Shown here piece after piece: positions 44,359 through 53,850 of a stretch of 64,000 bases of DNA. The DNA comes from an uncultured Bacteroides sp. GTDB taxonomy: Bacteria > Bacteroidota > Bacteroidia > Bacteroidales > Bacteroidaceae. Position numbers and translations under genes: made by a program. Positions within the stretch are counted from its first letter, which is position 1. The number at the start of each line of letters is the position of its first letter. The stretch lies in contig NZ_CANRPM010000008.1 in the NCBI RefSeq assembly GCF_947632445.1, forward strand, positions 1-64,000, in the 5' to 3' direction. The notes under the pieces are model-generated. The model had not been told where the DNA came from and did no database searches. It saw nothing but the letters and a program-made list of their open reading frames with translations.

Positions 44359-45513
44359 TTAATAAGCCTGATGATAAAGAGCTTCAATATCTTCGACGGA
44401 AGTAGGACGAGGATTGCCGCCCGTACAAACATCGTTGAAGGCGTCGATAGCCAGCTGATGAAGGTCTTCCTCGCGAACTCCAATCTCGTGCAACTTCTGA
44501 GGAATGCCGATGCTCAACGACAACCGGCGAACGGCATCCACAGCCGCACGCACCCCTTCAGCCTCGCTCATACCTTCCGTATCGACCCCCATGGCCTTGG
44601 CTATCTGACAATACTTGGGAGCTGCCGGAGAATTGGCGTTATACTCCATGACATAGGGGAGCAGGAGGGCATTGGCCACACCGTGCGGCGTATCATAGTG
44701 GGCACCCAACGGGTGGGCCATCGAGTGTACGATGCCCAATCCTACGTTGCTGAAGCCCATACCGGCGATGTACTGGGCCTGCGACATGGCCTCGCGGGCA
44801 ACGGTATCGTTTCCGTTGTCAACGGCAGCCTTCAGGTTGGCCGCAATCATTTCGATGGCTTTCAGTTCGAACATGTCGGACATTACCCAAGCACCCGGAG
44901 TGATGAAACTTTCAATCGCATGGGTCAGGGCATCCATACCCGTAGCGGCGGTCAGGCCTTTCGGCATGGAGTACATCAGTTCGGGGTCGACGATGGCTAC
45001 TGAAGGAATGTCGTTCGGATCGACACAAACCATCTTCTTCCTGGCATCTTCGTCGATGATGACGTAGTTGATAGTCACCTCGGCCGCCGTACCGGCGGTG
45101 GTAGGCAGGGCAAAGGTAGGCACTGCCTTCCGACGGGTGTCGGCCACGCCTTCCAACGACTTCACATCGGCAAAATCAGGATTGTTCACCACGATACCGA
45201 TTCCTTTGGCCGTGTCGATGGAAGAGCCGCCTCCCAAAGCCACGATGAAATCGGCTCCCGATACTTTGAAAGCCTCTACGCCATGCTGTACGTTGGCAAT
45301 GGTCGGGTTAGCCTTCACGTCGCTGAACAATTCATAAGGGATTTTATTCTTTTCGAACACTTCGATCACCTTGTCGGCTACATGGAAACGGATCAGATCC
45401 TTATCGGTTACGAAGAAGGCTTTCTTGAAACCTCTGCGGGAAGCCTCAACGGCAATGTTCTCACGACATCCTGCACCGAAATAAGATGTCTCGTTCAATA
45501 TCATTCTATACAT
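44359..45513 (-). CDS. fucO: Lactaldehyde reductase
   Basis: An iron-dependent alcohol dehydrogenase of 384 residues that reduces L-lactaldehyde, the aldolase product of rhamnose or fucose breakdown, to propane-1,2-diol. The nucleotide loop GGGSSIDTAKGIGI, the PTTAGTAAEVT stretch, and the metal ligands in GMDALTHAIES and GIVHSMAHPLGAHYDTPHG are visible. The N-terminus MYRMILNETSYFGAG matches known FucO starts. It lies 9 bases after rhaD on the same strand, so it completes the rhamnose pathway. Confidence 0.95.
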   Translation of the reverse strand: MYRMILNETSYFGAGCRENIAVEASRRGFKKAFFVTDKDLIRFHVADKVIEVFEKNKIPYELFSDVKANPTIANVQHGVEAFKVSGADFIVALGGGSSIDTAKGIGIVVNNPDFADVKSLEGVADTRRKAVPTFALPTTAGTAAEVTINYVIIDEDARKKMVCVDPNDIPSVAIVDPELMYSMPKGLTAATGMDALTHAIESFITPGAWVMSDMFELKAIEMIAANLKAAVDNGNDTVAREAMSQAQYIAGMGFSNVGLGIVHSMAHPLGAHYDTPHGVANALLLPYVMEYNANSPAAPKYCQIAKAMGVDTEGMSEAEGVRAAVDAVRRLSLSIGIPQKLHEIGVREEDLHQLAIDAFNDVCTGGNPRPTSVEDIEALYHQAY

Positions 45514-45522
45514 ACACGTAAT

Positions 45523-46332
45523 TTATTTAGGTAAGTTAAACGCTACAGACATCTCCTTCATCTGCTCCCGGCTCATGCCGTCGGGCTCGAAGCCCATGTT
45601 CTTGGCGGCGATGTATATCAGGGCGGATTTGTTCAGCACATCGACTTGGTCGAAAGCGGCCATGACGTCGACATCGACCGCAAACACGCCGTGTTTCTCC
45701 CACATAACCACGTCGTAGTCATCCAATTCGCGGATCGTTGCTTCGGCCAATTCTACCGAGCTGGGCAATTTGTAAGGGATGATGCCCAAACCACGCGGAC
45801 AGAAAGCCTTTGTTTCAGGGATCATGCTCCACAACAAATTGCTGGCAACGTCTTTCTCCAAGAACTTCTTGTTGTGCGACATGGCCACCAGCTCAATGGG
45901 ATGTGTATGGACAGATGCCTTATAGGGAACCCCTTTTGAAATCAGATAATTGTGCACGCTCAAATGAGAGGGCAGTTCGGAAGTGGGCATCACGGGGTTG
46001 TCCGCAATGATTACATAGCTGGCGCAATCATCGAGGATGCGGATGATGGATCCGTTTTCCATCGGTCGACGGGCCAAATCACGCATACGCTTCTGGGTAC
46101 CCTTGCAATAGAAATAGCATCCTTTCAGGTGAGGGAGCACGGTTCCAATCTGTTTTACTTCGCTAATGGCAGGCATCGCCTTGATGGCGTCGTCCACATG
46201 TTCGGTCACATTCACTGTAATGTTACCGCCATTACGTTCGGCCCAACCTTTTTGCCACAAATAGCCAGCCACTTCGGCGACCTTGTCTACTTCGGCTGCC
46301 AGAGCCGGACGATTGTTTAAAATTGATTTCAT
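45523..46332 (-). CDS. rhaD: Rhamnulose-1-phosphate aldolase
   Basis: A class II zinc aldolase of 269 residues splitting rhamnulose-1-phosphate into dihydroxyacetone phosphate and L-lactaldehyde. Visible features are the GGNITVNVTEHVDD phosphate region near residue 40, the catalytic/zinc motif VHTHPIELVAMSHN near residue 140, and the third His ligand in VMWEKHGVFAVD. Length and order match the E. coli enzyme. It lies between rhaT and fucO, within the same operon. Confidence 0.95.
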   Translation of the reverse strand: MKSILNNRPALAAEVDKVAEVAGYLWQKGWAERNGGNITVNVTEHVDDAIKAMPAISEVKQIGTVLPHLKGCYFYCKGTQKRMRDLARRPMENGSIIRILDDCASYVIIADNPVMPTSELPSHLSVHNYLISKGVPYKASVHTHPIELVAMSHNKKFLEKDVASNLLWSMIPETKAFCPRGLGIIPYKLPSSVELAEATIRELDDYDVVMWEKHGVFAVDVDVMAAFDQVDVLNKSALIYIAAKNMGFEPDGMSREQMKEMSVAFNLPK

Positions 46333-46365
46333 AAATACTTTTTCTAAATTACATTTTACACTAAA

Positions 46366-47397
46366 TCAAGACTGCGCCATAGCCACTACTATAATGGAAG
46401 CGACCAATACGACCAAGCCTATGACGAGCACCGATATGGTACGCGCCCCGCATCCTTTCCATTCTTTCAACAAGATACCCCATACGTTACTGAATGTGAC
46501 GTTCAACGACATCAGGATACTCCATGAGAAAGCAAGCAGGACAGGACTTTCGGTCAGGAAACTCTTTCCCATCTCCAAGCCGAAGAATTGCGAATACCAC
46601 AAAACACCTGCCAAGGCGCAGAACAACAGGTTGTTTACAAAGGTACTGCTCCCCACTGAAAAATAGTCCTTGCCGGTCTTGTTCTTTCTATTTTGCTGAA
46701 TACAATAAGCAGCATTGGTGCAGAAGCCTCCCAAAGTCACCAGGAAAATGACAGGCAAGCCTGCATACAAAGGCTCTACTCCACCAGCCAAAGCCGCTTC
46801 TTTGATAGGCGTACCAGCATCGAGGCCCAAGGCAAAACAAGCGCTCATCACGCCGGCCAGCAAGGCTACCAGCAGGCCTTTAGTCAATGCAAAATCCTTG
46901 ACCGCAGCCTTCTTCTCTTCTTCCGTCATGTTTTTCGAACGGAGGCTGCCTGCATAGCCGATAGTGGCAATGCCTGCCAGCGTGATGCACACCCCAATAA
47001 GCAGCATCAGACCATCGCCATGCAGAAAGTCTTTCCCGGCAAACAGGGCAGGAAACAATGTGCCAAAAGCCGCACAGGTGCCCAATGAAATGCTTTGTCC
47101 CAAAGCGACACCTAAGTAACGCATGCTCAATCCAAACGTCAATCCGCCCACGCCCCAAAGTATTCCATAGACAATGGCCGGGAGTGCACCACCCGAACTC
47201 CACAATTCGAACAAGTTTCCTCCGTCGGGTATGCCCAAGAAAGCCCCTAACAAGGGGAAAACCAACCAGGCAAAAACGCCCTGAACCAGCCAGAAGCTTT
47301 CCCAAGACCACTTCTTCACTTTATTGATGGGCACATACGAACTGCTCTGTCCGAAGCTGCCAATCGCTATAACCAACAATCCTATCAGTGTATTCAT
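46366..47397 (-). CDS. rhaT: L-rhamnose/proton symporter
   Basis: An inner-membrane transporter of 343 residues with about ten TM helices, taking up L-rhamnose with protons. Landmarks include the opening MNTLIGLLVIAIGSFGQSSS, the motif VKKWSWESFWLVQGVFAWL, GLSMRYLGVALGQSISLG and the late FSNVWGILLKEWKG. This family is narrowly linked to rhamnose, which supports the substrate. It lies 33 bases upstream of rhaD and 74 bases downstream of rhaA. Confidence 0.94.
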   Translation of the reverse strand: MNTLIGLLVIAIGSFGQSSSYVPINKVKKWSWESFWLVQGVFAWLVFPLLGAFLGIPDGGNLFELWSSGGALPAIVYGILWGVGGLTFGLSMRYLGVALGQSISLGTCAAFGTLFPALFAGKDFLHGDGLMLLIGVCITLAGIATIGYAGSLRSKNMTEEEKKAAVKDFALTKGLLVALLAGVMSACFALGLDAGTPIKEAALAGGVEPLYAGLPVIFLVTLGGFCTNAAYCIQQNRKNKTGKDYFSVGSSTFVNNLLFCALAGVLWYSQFFGLEMGKSFLTESPVLLAFSWSILMSLNVTFSNVWGILLKEWKGCGARTISVLVIGLVVLVASIIVVAMAQS

Positions 47398-47471
47398 GCT
47401 ATTTTTTCTTTTGCATACACAGCAGAAAGGGACAAGCGCCTTCCGACACTTGTCCCGTCCTACGATGTATA

Positions 47472-48725
47472 TTAATTACGTTTGGAAGTAACCTCCGCTT
47501 CATATTTCTCAACTTCTGCGATGAACTCCTCGCCCACAGGCACATTGTTCTTCAAGCAGAACATATCCCAAACGGCATTCCAAGGCAACGATTTGGCTTC
47601 TTCCAACAAAGCCAGACGTTCAAATCCCTGGTCGTTCGCTTCATACTTGCGCAACGTATCCAGCGGTTCCAACAGTGCTTGAAGCATGCACTTTTGCGTG
47701 GCACGGCTACCGATGACATAAGCACCGATGCGGTTGATGCTTGCATCGAAGTAATCCAGACCGATGTGTACACGATTCAAAGCATTGCAGCGCACGATTT
47801 CTTTGCACAAGTCCAGCGTATCATCGTTCATAATGGTTACGTGGTCGCTGTCCCAACGTACAGGACGGCTGACGTGGAGCATCACTTCGGGGGTGAACAG
47901 AAGCAAAGAAGACAGCTTGTCGGCTACACTTTCCGTCGGATGGAAGTGGCCGGTATCCAATGTCACAATCTTGTTGTGGCTTGCTCCATAGGCCGTATAG
48001 AAGTCGCTTGAACCCACTGTATAGCTTTCCAAACCAATACCAAATACTTTAGATTCTACACAATCCTTCATATTCTTGTACTCAGTGGCAAAAATTTCAT
48101 CCAAGGCATTCTTCAGGATTTCACGATATTTCATGCGGTTGACGGTGATGTCCTTGCTGCCATCGTGTACCCACAGGTTCATGATACAAGGATCGCCCTG
48201 ACGCTTACCCATCTCTTCGGCAATGGCACGGCAACGCTTGGTGTGCTCAATCCAGAAGTCACGGATAGACTTGTCCGGGTTTGAGAGAGTCAAACTGCCG
48301 CTTTTCGGGTGTGAGAAGGAAGTCGAATTGAAATCGAGCTTCATATTATGCTCAGCGGCCCATTGCATCCAGCTTTCAAAATGTTTGGGCTCTACCTGAT
48401 TACGATCTACAAACTGGCCGCCAAAGTCGCCATAGATTTCATGCAAATTCAAACGATGGTTACCAGGAATATAGCTGGCGGCCTTCAATACATCCTGACG
48501 CAGTTCTTCAATGTTGCGTGCTTTGCCTGGATAGTTGCCTGTAGCCTGAATACCGCCTGTCAATTCGCCCGTCGACTCGAAACCCGTTACATCGTCAGCC
48601 TGCCAGCAGTGCAGGGAGAGTTGTACCTTTTGCAAGGCTTCCATTGCCTTGTCTGTATCCATACCGATGGCCGCATAACGTTCTTTGGCCACTTCATACG
48701 CTTTTACAATCAGTTCTTCTTTCAT
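47472..48725 (-). CDS. rhaA: L-rhamnose isomerase
   Basis: A 417-residue TIM-barrel metal enzyme converting L-rhamnose to L-rhamnulose. Diagnostic stretches are CWQADDVTGFE near residue 38, LNLHEIYGDFGGQFVDR, NLWVHDGSKDITVNR, GSSDFYTAYGASHNK and LDTGHFHPTESVADK, holding the metal-binding His and Asp residues. Length equals the usual family size. It sits 39 bases downstream of rhaB. Confidence 0.96.
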   Translation of the reverse strand: MKEELIVKAYEVAKERYAAIGMDTDKAMEALQKVQLSLHCWQADDVTGFESTGELTGGIQATGNYPGKARNIEELRQDVLKAASYIPGNHRLNLHEIYGDFGGQFVDRNQVEPKHFESWMQWAAEHNMKLDFNSTSFSHPKSGSLTLSNPDKSIRDFWIEHTKRCRAIAEEMGKRQGDPCIMNLWVHDGSKDITVNRMKYREILKNALDEIFATEYKNMKDCVESKVFGIGLESYTVGSSDFYTAYGASHNKIVTLDTGHFHPTESVADKLSSLLLFTPEVMLHVSRPVRWDSDHVTIMNDDTLDLCKEIVRCNALNRVHIGLDYFDASINRIGAYVIGSRATQKCMLQALLEPLDTLRKYEANDQGFERLALLEEAKSLPWNAVWDMFCLKNNVPVGEEFIAEVEKYEAEVTSKRN

Positions 48726-48764
48726 GGTTTTTCTTCATTTATTATGTTATGGTTATGATAATGA

Positions 48765-50225
48765 TTATCGTACAATACGTTTGAATTGGGCATAAGCTTC
48801 ACTCCACACGGCAGCGTCTTGAGGCTGGAAAGTCCTTAAAGGAATGGACGCCGCTACCAGCTTGCGCATGGAAGGAATATCCTGAGCCTTGCCTGCCGAA
48901 ATGGCCTGCAACATGATATTCCCGATGGCGGTAGCCTCCGACGGGCCTGCTACCACAGGAATACCTACGGCATTGGCCGTCCATTGGTTCAACAAATCGT
49001 TGCGGCTTCCTCCGCCTATCACATGCAACGTGTCTATCGGGTGGGGGAATAAGGCGCGTAAATCATCGAGAACCTGACGATAACGCAATGAAAGACTCTC
49101 GAAAATACAACGTACAATTTGTCCGCGTGCCTCAGGTACCGGCTGGCCTGTAGCCTTACAATAATCCTTAATCGCCTGTTCCATATCCGATGGATTGGCA
49201 AACGAAGCATCGTCTGGATAGATCAAGCTGCGGAAAGCTTCGCAAGCATTCGCTTCCGCTATCAGTTCGGGATAGGAAGTCTCGCCCCATTGCAGGCGGC
49301 AACGTTCGAGCAGCCACATGCCGCAAATATTCTTCAGGAAACGGATGGTACCTTCCACACCGCCTTCGTTGGTATAATTCAATGTTTCAGTTTCAGGAGT
49401 TATGATTGGAGTATCGGCCTCTATACCCATCAAAGACCAGGTACCGCTACTCAAATAAGCGAAGTGACGGCTCTGTGCGGGGACAGCGGCAACAGCAGAA
49501 GCCGTGTCATGTCCGGCTACGGCAATCACTGGAACGGCACCCAAACCTGTCATGCGCTGTACTTCAGCCGAAAGTTCGCCCACCTTTTCGCCCGGATAGA
49601 CAAAGCGCCCAAAATGAGACTCCGTAAGACCTACGGCCTGCAACAATTCGCTTTCAAGTTTGCGTGTGGAGGCATTGACCAGTTGAGCGGTAGTAGCAAT
49701 AGTATATTCAGTCACCATCTCACCCGTCAATAAATAACTTAAGGCATCGGGAATAAAAAGTATCTTGTCGGCAGCGGCCAATGCACTGTCATTCGCACGA
49801 CGCATCGCATCCAGTTGGAAAAGTGAATTGAAGTTCATCACCTGAATGCCCGTCAATTTATAGACATGCTTCCGAGGTACGCACGAGAAGAAAGCTTCCG
49901 GTGCGCCTTCCGTATGCGGGTCGCGATAGGAATAAGGTTGGCGCAAAAGATGCCCGTCCTTACCTACACACACAAAATCAACTCCCCACGTATCAATACC
50001 GATAGAAACGATTTCCACATCTTCCTTGCGAGAAGCCAATTTCAGGCCCTCAATGATATTGCGATAGAGTTCATAAATATCCCAATAGAAATGTCCGTTT
50101 ACTTCAATCAGATGGTTAGGGAAACGATTAACGTCTTCCATTTCCAAACCTTTCGAAGTGAAACTTCCCAAAATAGTACGACCGCTGGTTGCTCCCAAAT
50201 CAACCGCGAAAAAGCATTGTTTCAT
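48765..50225 (-). CDS. rhaB: Rhamnulokinase
   Basis: An FGGY-family kinase of 486 residues phosphorylating L-rhamnulose with ATP. The N-terminal phosphate motif is VDLGATSGRTILG, GIDTWGVDFV holds the catalytic-region residues, AVAGHDTASAVAAVPA is the second nucleotide motif, and LHVIGGGSRNDLLNQWTANA the adenosine motif. First gene of the rhaB-rhaA-rhaT-rhaD-fucO unit. The 146-base gap before it (50226-50371) is the likely promoter region, although I see no perfect -7 box there. Confidence 0.95.
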   Translation of the reverse strand: MKQCFFAVDLGATSGRTILGSFTSKGLEMEDVNRFPNHLIEVNGHFYWDIYELYRNIIEGLKLASRKEDVEIVSIGIDTWGVDFVCVGKDGHLLRQPYSYRDPHTEGAPEAFFSCVPRKHVYKLTGIQVMNFNSLFQLDAMRRANDSALAAADKILFIPDALSYLLTGEMVTEYTIATTAQLVNASTRKLESELLQAVGLTESHFGRFVYPGEKVGELSAEVQRMTGLGAVPVIAVAGHDTASAVAAVPAQSRHFAYLSSGTWSLMGIEADTPIITPETETLNYTNEGGVEGTIRFLKNICGMWLLERCRLQWGETSYPELIAEANACEAFRSLIYPDDASFANPSDMEQAIKDYCKATGQPVPEARGQIVRCIFESLSLRYRQVLDDLRALFPHPIDTLHVIGGGSRNDLLNQWTANAVGIPVVAGPSEATAIGNIMLQAISAGKAQDIPSMRKLVAASIPLRTFQPQDAAVWSEAYAQFKRIVR

Positions 50226-50371
50226 GGTTATTAGTTATATATTTTTTATTGATGATACAAAAATAGCCATTTATCCTTCAACAAATGATATCTATTTTGA
50301 CACTAAATCTGTCATATTTGACAAGCACCGTCTTTATTTCGAATGAAGGATAAACAAAACATCTACTCAAT

Positions 50372-53131
50372 TCACTCTTCCAGATCTTTCATCGGTACCA
50401 ATGAGACAGGCCCCAACAAACCGCTCGACATAGGATCCCAACCAGCATAATTGCCTTCCTTATAGCCCAATGCTGCAATGTTGATATCCTTGAAGATGCG
50501 CCATTCCACTCCCCGTTTATCCATATCGGCTATACGGTTGGCAGGCAAGTTCGTCACTTCAATTTCCAGCACATTCTCACCTGCACGCAGGTATTTGCCC
50601 ACCTCACAACGGTAGGGCACAGCCCATAACACCGCCACTTCGACGCCATTGATACGAATACGGGCACTCTCGCGGACATCTCCCAACGAAAGTATCCAGC
50701 CAGCAGCTTTCTCAGGTGCATCCAGCTTGAAGCTTTTAGTATAGCAGGCAGTGCCCATCGTTGTACATGCACCTTCAAAAGCCAAGTCTGTCCAAGAACC
50801 TAACGCCACAGCATCGGGCACATCCGTTACCGCCGGCGTGCTCTGCACAAAACGGAATTTCCATTCACCATCCAAACGGACTTCATCCTGCATCGGAGTA
50901 GCATACTTCCATGCCTCCACTTGTACATCATCTTTCGTAAATGTCTTCAATATCAGCGACTCACCCGACCGTATCTGCATGAACACTTCCGTTCTTCCAT
51001 CCTTTTGACGCAAGCGAGCCTTTCCCGAAGTACCATCCATCGGATTATAGATAATCGCCGACCGAGCCTCTACTGCCAAAGGCATCCAGGCTTCCGTATC
51101 CCGATCTGTCAAGGCAGCGATAAAATAATGATAGCCCTCGGCATGACTCCTGCGAATACAGCTCAATCCATATTGGGTTTTCATCAGTTCAGGAACAGCA
51201 GAGGTCTGCGCCAAAGTCTGTGCATAATCCTTGCCAAACAATATATGGGCACTACCCGCTTGCATTGATTGCATTTTCGCCCAAACGGCTTTAAATTCAT
51301 CTCTGCGAGTTTCCAAATCTCCAAATCCAGGCACATCCTCAGGATATTGATCCAAGAAAACGATAGTAGCTCCTTCGCCAGCCAGCCGGCAAAGTTTCTC
51401 AAGCACATCCGCCGGCATCAGGCGAACGCCAGGTACTACTAAAGCCTTGTACTTAGCACCTCCCGACGTTTCCAATTTGCCATCACGGACACACAAGGTT
51501 CGCACAAATGCGTCCGATATATAGTCCATATCGTAGCCGGCATCATTGATGCGGTGCACTGCTTCGATAAACCAAGGAGCTCTTTCGGCCATTTTATGAA
51601 TATCGAACATCAAGAGACGTCCGTTCTGTTCCTGCCACATGTCATATACAGGTAGATATACTAAGAAATCGTTGTCCGGTTTACCCATCTGCAAGAAACT
51701 CTGGCAACGTGTAATGTATTGAAAAAAAGCAGGAGCATCACGCCAGATACTATTCGTCGGACTCATGTCGACCGTCGCATAGAATTTCCATCCCGGCCAG
51801 GCGGCATCGGCAGGAGAATATGTGGTGCCATGAAAATAAGCATGATTGACACCCGAAACAAACATCAGGTCAATATCCGGTTTACACTGGGATAAAGAGG
51901 TACGAAAATGTTCCGTCAACCACGTAAATGTTTCAGAAGAAGTATAAGGCTTTCCCGCAATATGGGCCGCCGAAGAAGCATATTTCAGCATGGACAAATC
52001 CGAGTCGTTCGGACGGGTCAGCGAGTCCTTACGCAGACCTTTAATGCCAAAATCAGAAAGACCAAAACCTTCACACTCAGGAATATCAACCGTCGCATAC
52101 AGATCAATCAAGTTGCCAGGAGAGCCATGTGCCTGGTTGCGCGTCTTGGCTCCATGCCGATGAGCCCACTCCGTCCATTGGTGCGTAAAGTTTTCCTGGA
52201 GCATTTCACCCAATGTTTCACGATAGTCGGAGACGATACGACGTGCCACATCCGTTCGGTCTTCCTCCGACAGAAATTCTGGCAGATGTTCTTCCAATTT
52301 ATAGCCACGCCGCGACAAAAATTCGCCGAATAATCCTTTCGTCCAATCAGCTCCATAAACTTCATAAGAATCATTAAAGAAAGTATGAGGATAAAGAGTT
52401 CTCCCCTGCATATTTCCAAAAGCTTTCTCAAAACGGTCTAAATATCGTTCAACGGCTTCATGCGAAAAATGATTCATCACATATCCCTCCCCGCCAGGAG
52501 CAGCCCGTTTCACCTTTTGGAATGTTTTGCCACAAAATGCGGCAATCAGCCGCCAGTTTCCCTTAGGAGCTTTCCAATCCAACCGGCCTTCATGCACTTT
52601 ATTGGTCAGATCCAGACATTTTCCATCTTCTGAAAAGGCCATCAGCCTCTCCAGAACCGCATAGGGCTTCTGCTTAGCATCCGTAATTTCCACCTTCTGC
52701 CTTAGGCGTTCGCCTTTCTTTAAATGATATTCTTCAATTAGCAAGAGGCAGGCGGCATCCTCAATAGTCACTTCCGGCCCTCCAAACGGCCAACCCGTAC
52801 CCGTATTCATATCTATCTGCATGCCCAATCTAACGGCTTCACTTTCTGCGTGTCCCAACATTTCCATCCACTGAGGAGAAAGAAAAGAAATGTCGCGTGC
52901 CTCGTTCCCTTTGACACCATAAATGGGGGTTATTTCCATTGTGCCCATACCGGCGGCAGCATATTCCTCCAGATTGCGGGTAAGATTTACCTTATCGACG
53001 GCACTTCCCATCCACCACCAACGAGCACCCGGCTTAGCCTCGACCGAAATTTCCGGCCATGCGATGTCTTGAGCACCCAACAATCCACATGCACCCAAAG
53101 CCAGTACACATGTCATCAATCGTTTATTCAT
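50372..53131 (-). CDS. GH106 alpha-L-rhamnosidase
   Basis: A secreted glycosidase of 919 residues from the Met at 53131 (MNKRLMTCVLALGACGLLGA, a cleavable signal). The ORF extends 21 codons further but without a signal-like start. The catalytic barrel opens ARWWWMGSAVDKVNLTRNLEEYAAAGMGTMEITPIYGV, the GH106 hallmark, followed by MQIDMNTGTGWPFGGPEV. Later are YASSAAHIAGKPYTSSETFTW and HAYFHGTTYSP. The C-terminus has a jelly-roll with galactose-binding features (LDGEWKFRF, WILSLGDVRESARIRINGVE). GH106 enzymes release L-rhamnose from pectin or other glycans. It is 146 bases upstream of rhaB. Confidence 0.93.
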   Translation of the reverse strand: MNKRLMTCVLALGACGLLGAQDIAWPEISVEAKPGARWWWMGSAVDKVNLTRNLEEYAAAGMGTMEITPIYGVKGNEARDISFLSPQWMEMLGHAESEAVRLGMQIDMNTGTGWPFGGPEVTIEDAACLLLIEEYHLKKGERLRQKVEITDAKQKPYAVLERLMAFSEDGKCLDLTNKVHEGRLDWKAPKGNWRLIAAFCGKTFQKVKRAAPGGEGYVMNHFSHEAVERYLDRFEKAFGNMQGRTLYPHTFFNDSYEVYGADWTKGLFGEFLSRRGYKLEEHLPEFLSEEDRTDVARRIVSDYRETLGEMLQENFTHQWTEWAHRHGAKTRNQAHGSPGNLIDLYATVDIPECEGFGLSDFGIKGLRKDSLTRPNDSDLSMLKYASSAAHIAGKPYTSSETFTWLTEHFRTSLSQCKPDIDLMFVSGVNHAYFHGTTYSPADAAWPGWKFYATVDMSPTNSIWRDAPAFFQYITRCQSFLQMGKPDNDFLVYLPVYDMWQEQNGRLLMFDIHKMAERAPWFIEAVHRINDAGYDMDYISDAFVRTLCVRDGKLETSGGAKYKALVVPGVRLMPADVLEKLCRLAGEGATIVFLDQYPEDVPGFGDLETRRDEFKAVWAKMQSMQAGSAHILFGKDYAQTLAQTSAVPELMKTQYGLSCIRRSHAEGYHYFIAALTDRDTEAWMPLAVEARSAIIYNPMDGTSGKARLRQKDGRTEVFMQIRSGESLILKTFTKDDVQVEAWKYATPMQDEVRLDGEWKFRFVQSTPAVTDVPDAVALGSWTDLAFEGACTTMGTACYTKSFKLDAPEKAAGWILSLGDVRESARIRINGVEVAVLWAVPYRCEVGKYLRAGENVLEIEVTNLPANRIADMDKRGVEWRIFKDINIAALGYKEGNYAGWDPMSSGLLGPVSLVPMKDLEE

Positions 53132-53301
53132 AATATTCACAGGTTTTGTATTGGTAAATAATTTCTGTATGGCAAAATTACGCACTTTTTTCAAAACTAT
53201 CCTTTATATTTTGGCTGTAATCTTATTGATTTTGTCACTTAACAATGCCAAGCAATCTTTTAAAGTATCTATGAAGAATAAAAACCTAAAAAATACCTGT
53301 T

Positions 53302-53336
53302 TTTGCATATTCTTCCAAATATATTCGCTAATTTTG
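53302..53336 (+). promoter_or_regulatory. Promoter of argR
   Basis: TTTG at 53302-53305, 23 bases, then TAATTTTG at 53329-53336, about 27 bases before the argR ATG. The spacer holds AT-rich TATTCTTCCAAATATATTC, which could hold an ArgR site, but I cannot show it. Confidence 0.6.
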
Positions 53337-53362
53337 CAGTCGGTTAGAATAAACATGCAAAA

Positions 53363-53833
53363 ATGAAGAAGAAAGCCAATCGGTTAGATGCCATCAAGAT
53401 GATTATTTCGAGTAAGGAGATCGGTTCTCAAGAAGAACTGCTCCAGGCTTTGGGGCAGGAAGGATTTGAACTGACACAGGCCACCCTTTCGCGCGACTTG
53501 AAGCAGCTGAAAGTGGCCAAAGCGGCCAGCACAAACGGGAAATATATATACGTACTCCCCAATGACATCATGTATAAGCGGCACAATCATCAAAGCGCCA
53601 GCGAGATGCTTATGTTCAGCGGCTTCGTGTCATTGCAATTCTCGCACAACGTTGCCGTTATCCGTACCCGCCCCGGCTATGCCAGCAGCATCGCTTACGA
53701 CATCGACAACCGTAAATGTTCCCACATTCTCGGTACCATCGCCGGTGACGATACCATTATGCTGGTACTGGCCGAACGGGCCTCACAAAACGATGTACGC
53801 ACTTTCCTCTCCGAAATCATACCGAATATTTAA
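53363..53833 (+). CDS. argR: Arginine repressor ArgR
   Basis: A 156-residue regulator with an N-terminal winged helix (LDAIKMIISSKEIGSQEELLQAL, then LTQATLSRDLKQLKVAKA, the recognition helix) and a C-terminal oligomerisation domain. The arginine-binding stretch is CSHILGTIAGDDTIMLV. It should repress the downstream genes when arginine is plentiful and probably its own promoter. It is first in a plus-strand operon of arginine genes, 17 bases before the GNAT gene. Confidence 0.95.
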   Translation: MKKKANRLDAIKMIISSKEIGSQEELLQALGQEGFELTQATLSRDLKQLKVAKAASTNGKYIYVLPNDIMYKRHNHQSASEMLMFSGFVSLQFSHNVAVIRTRPGYASSIAYDIDNRKCSHILGTIAGDDTIMLVLAERASQNDVRTFLSEIIPNI

Positions 53834-53850
53834 ATAAAAATAATATAGAA

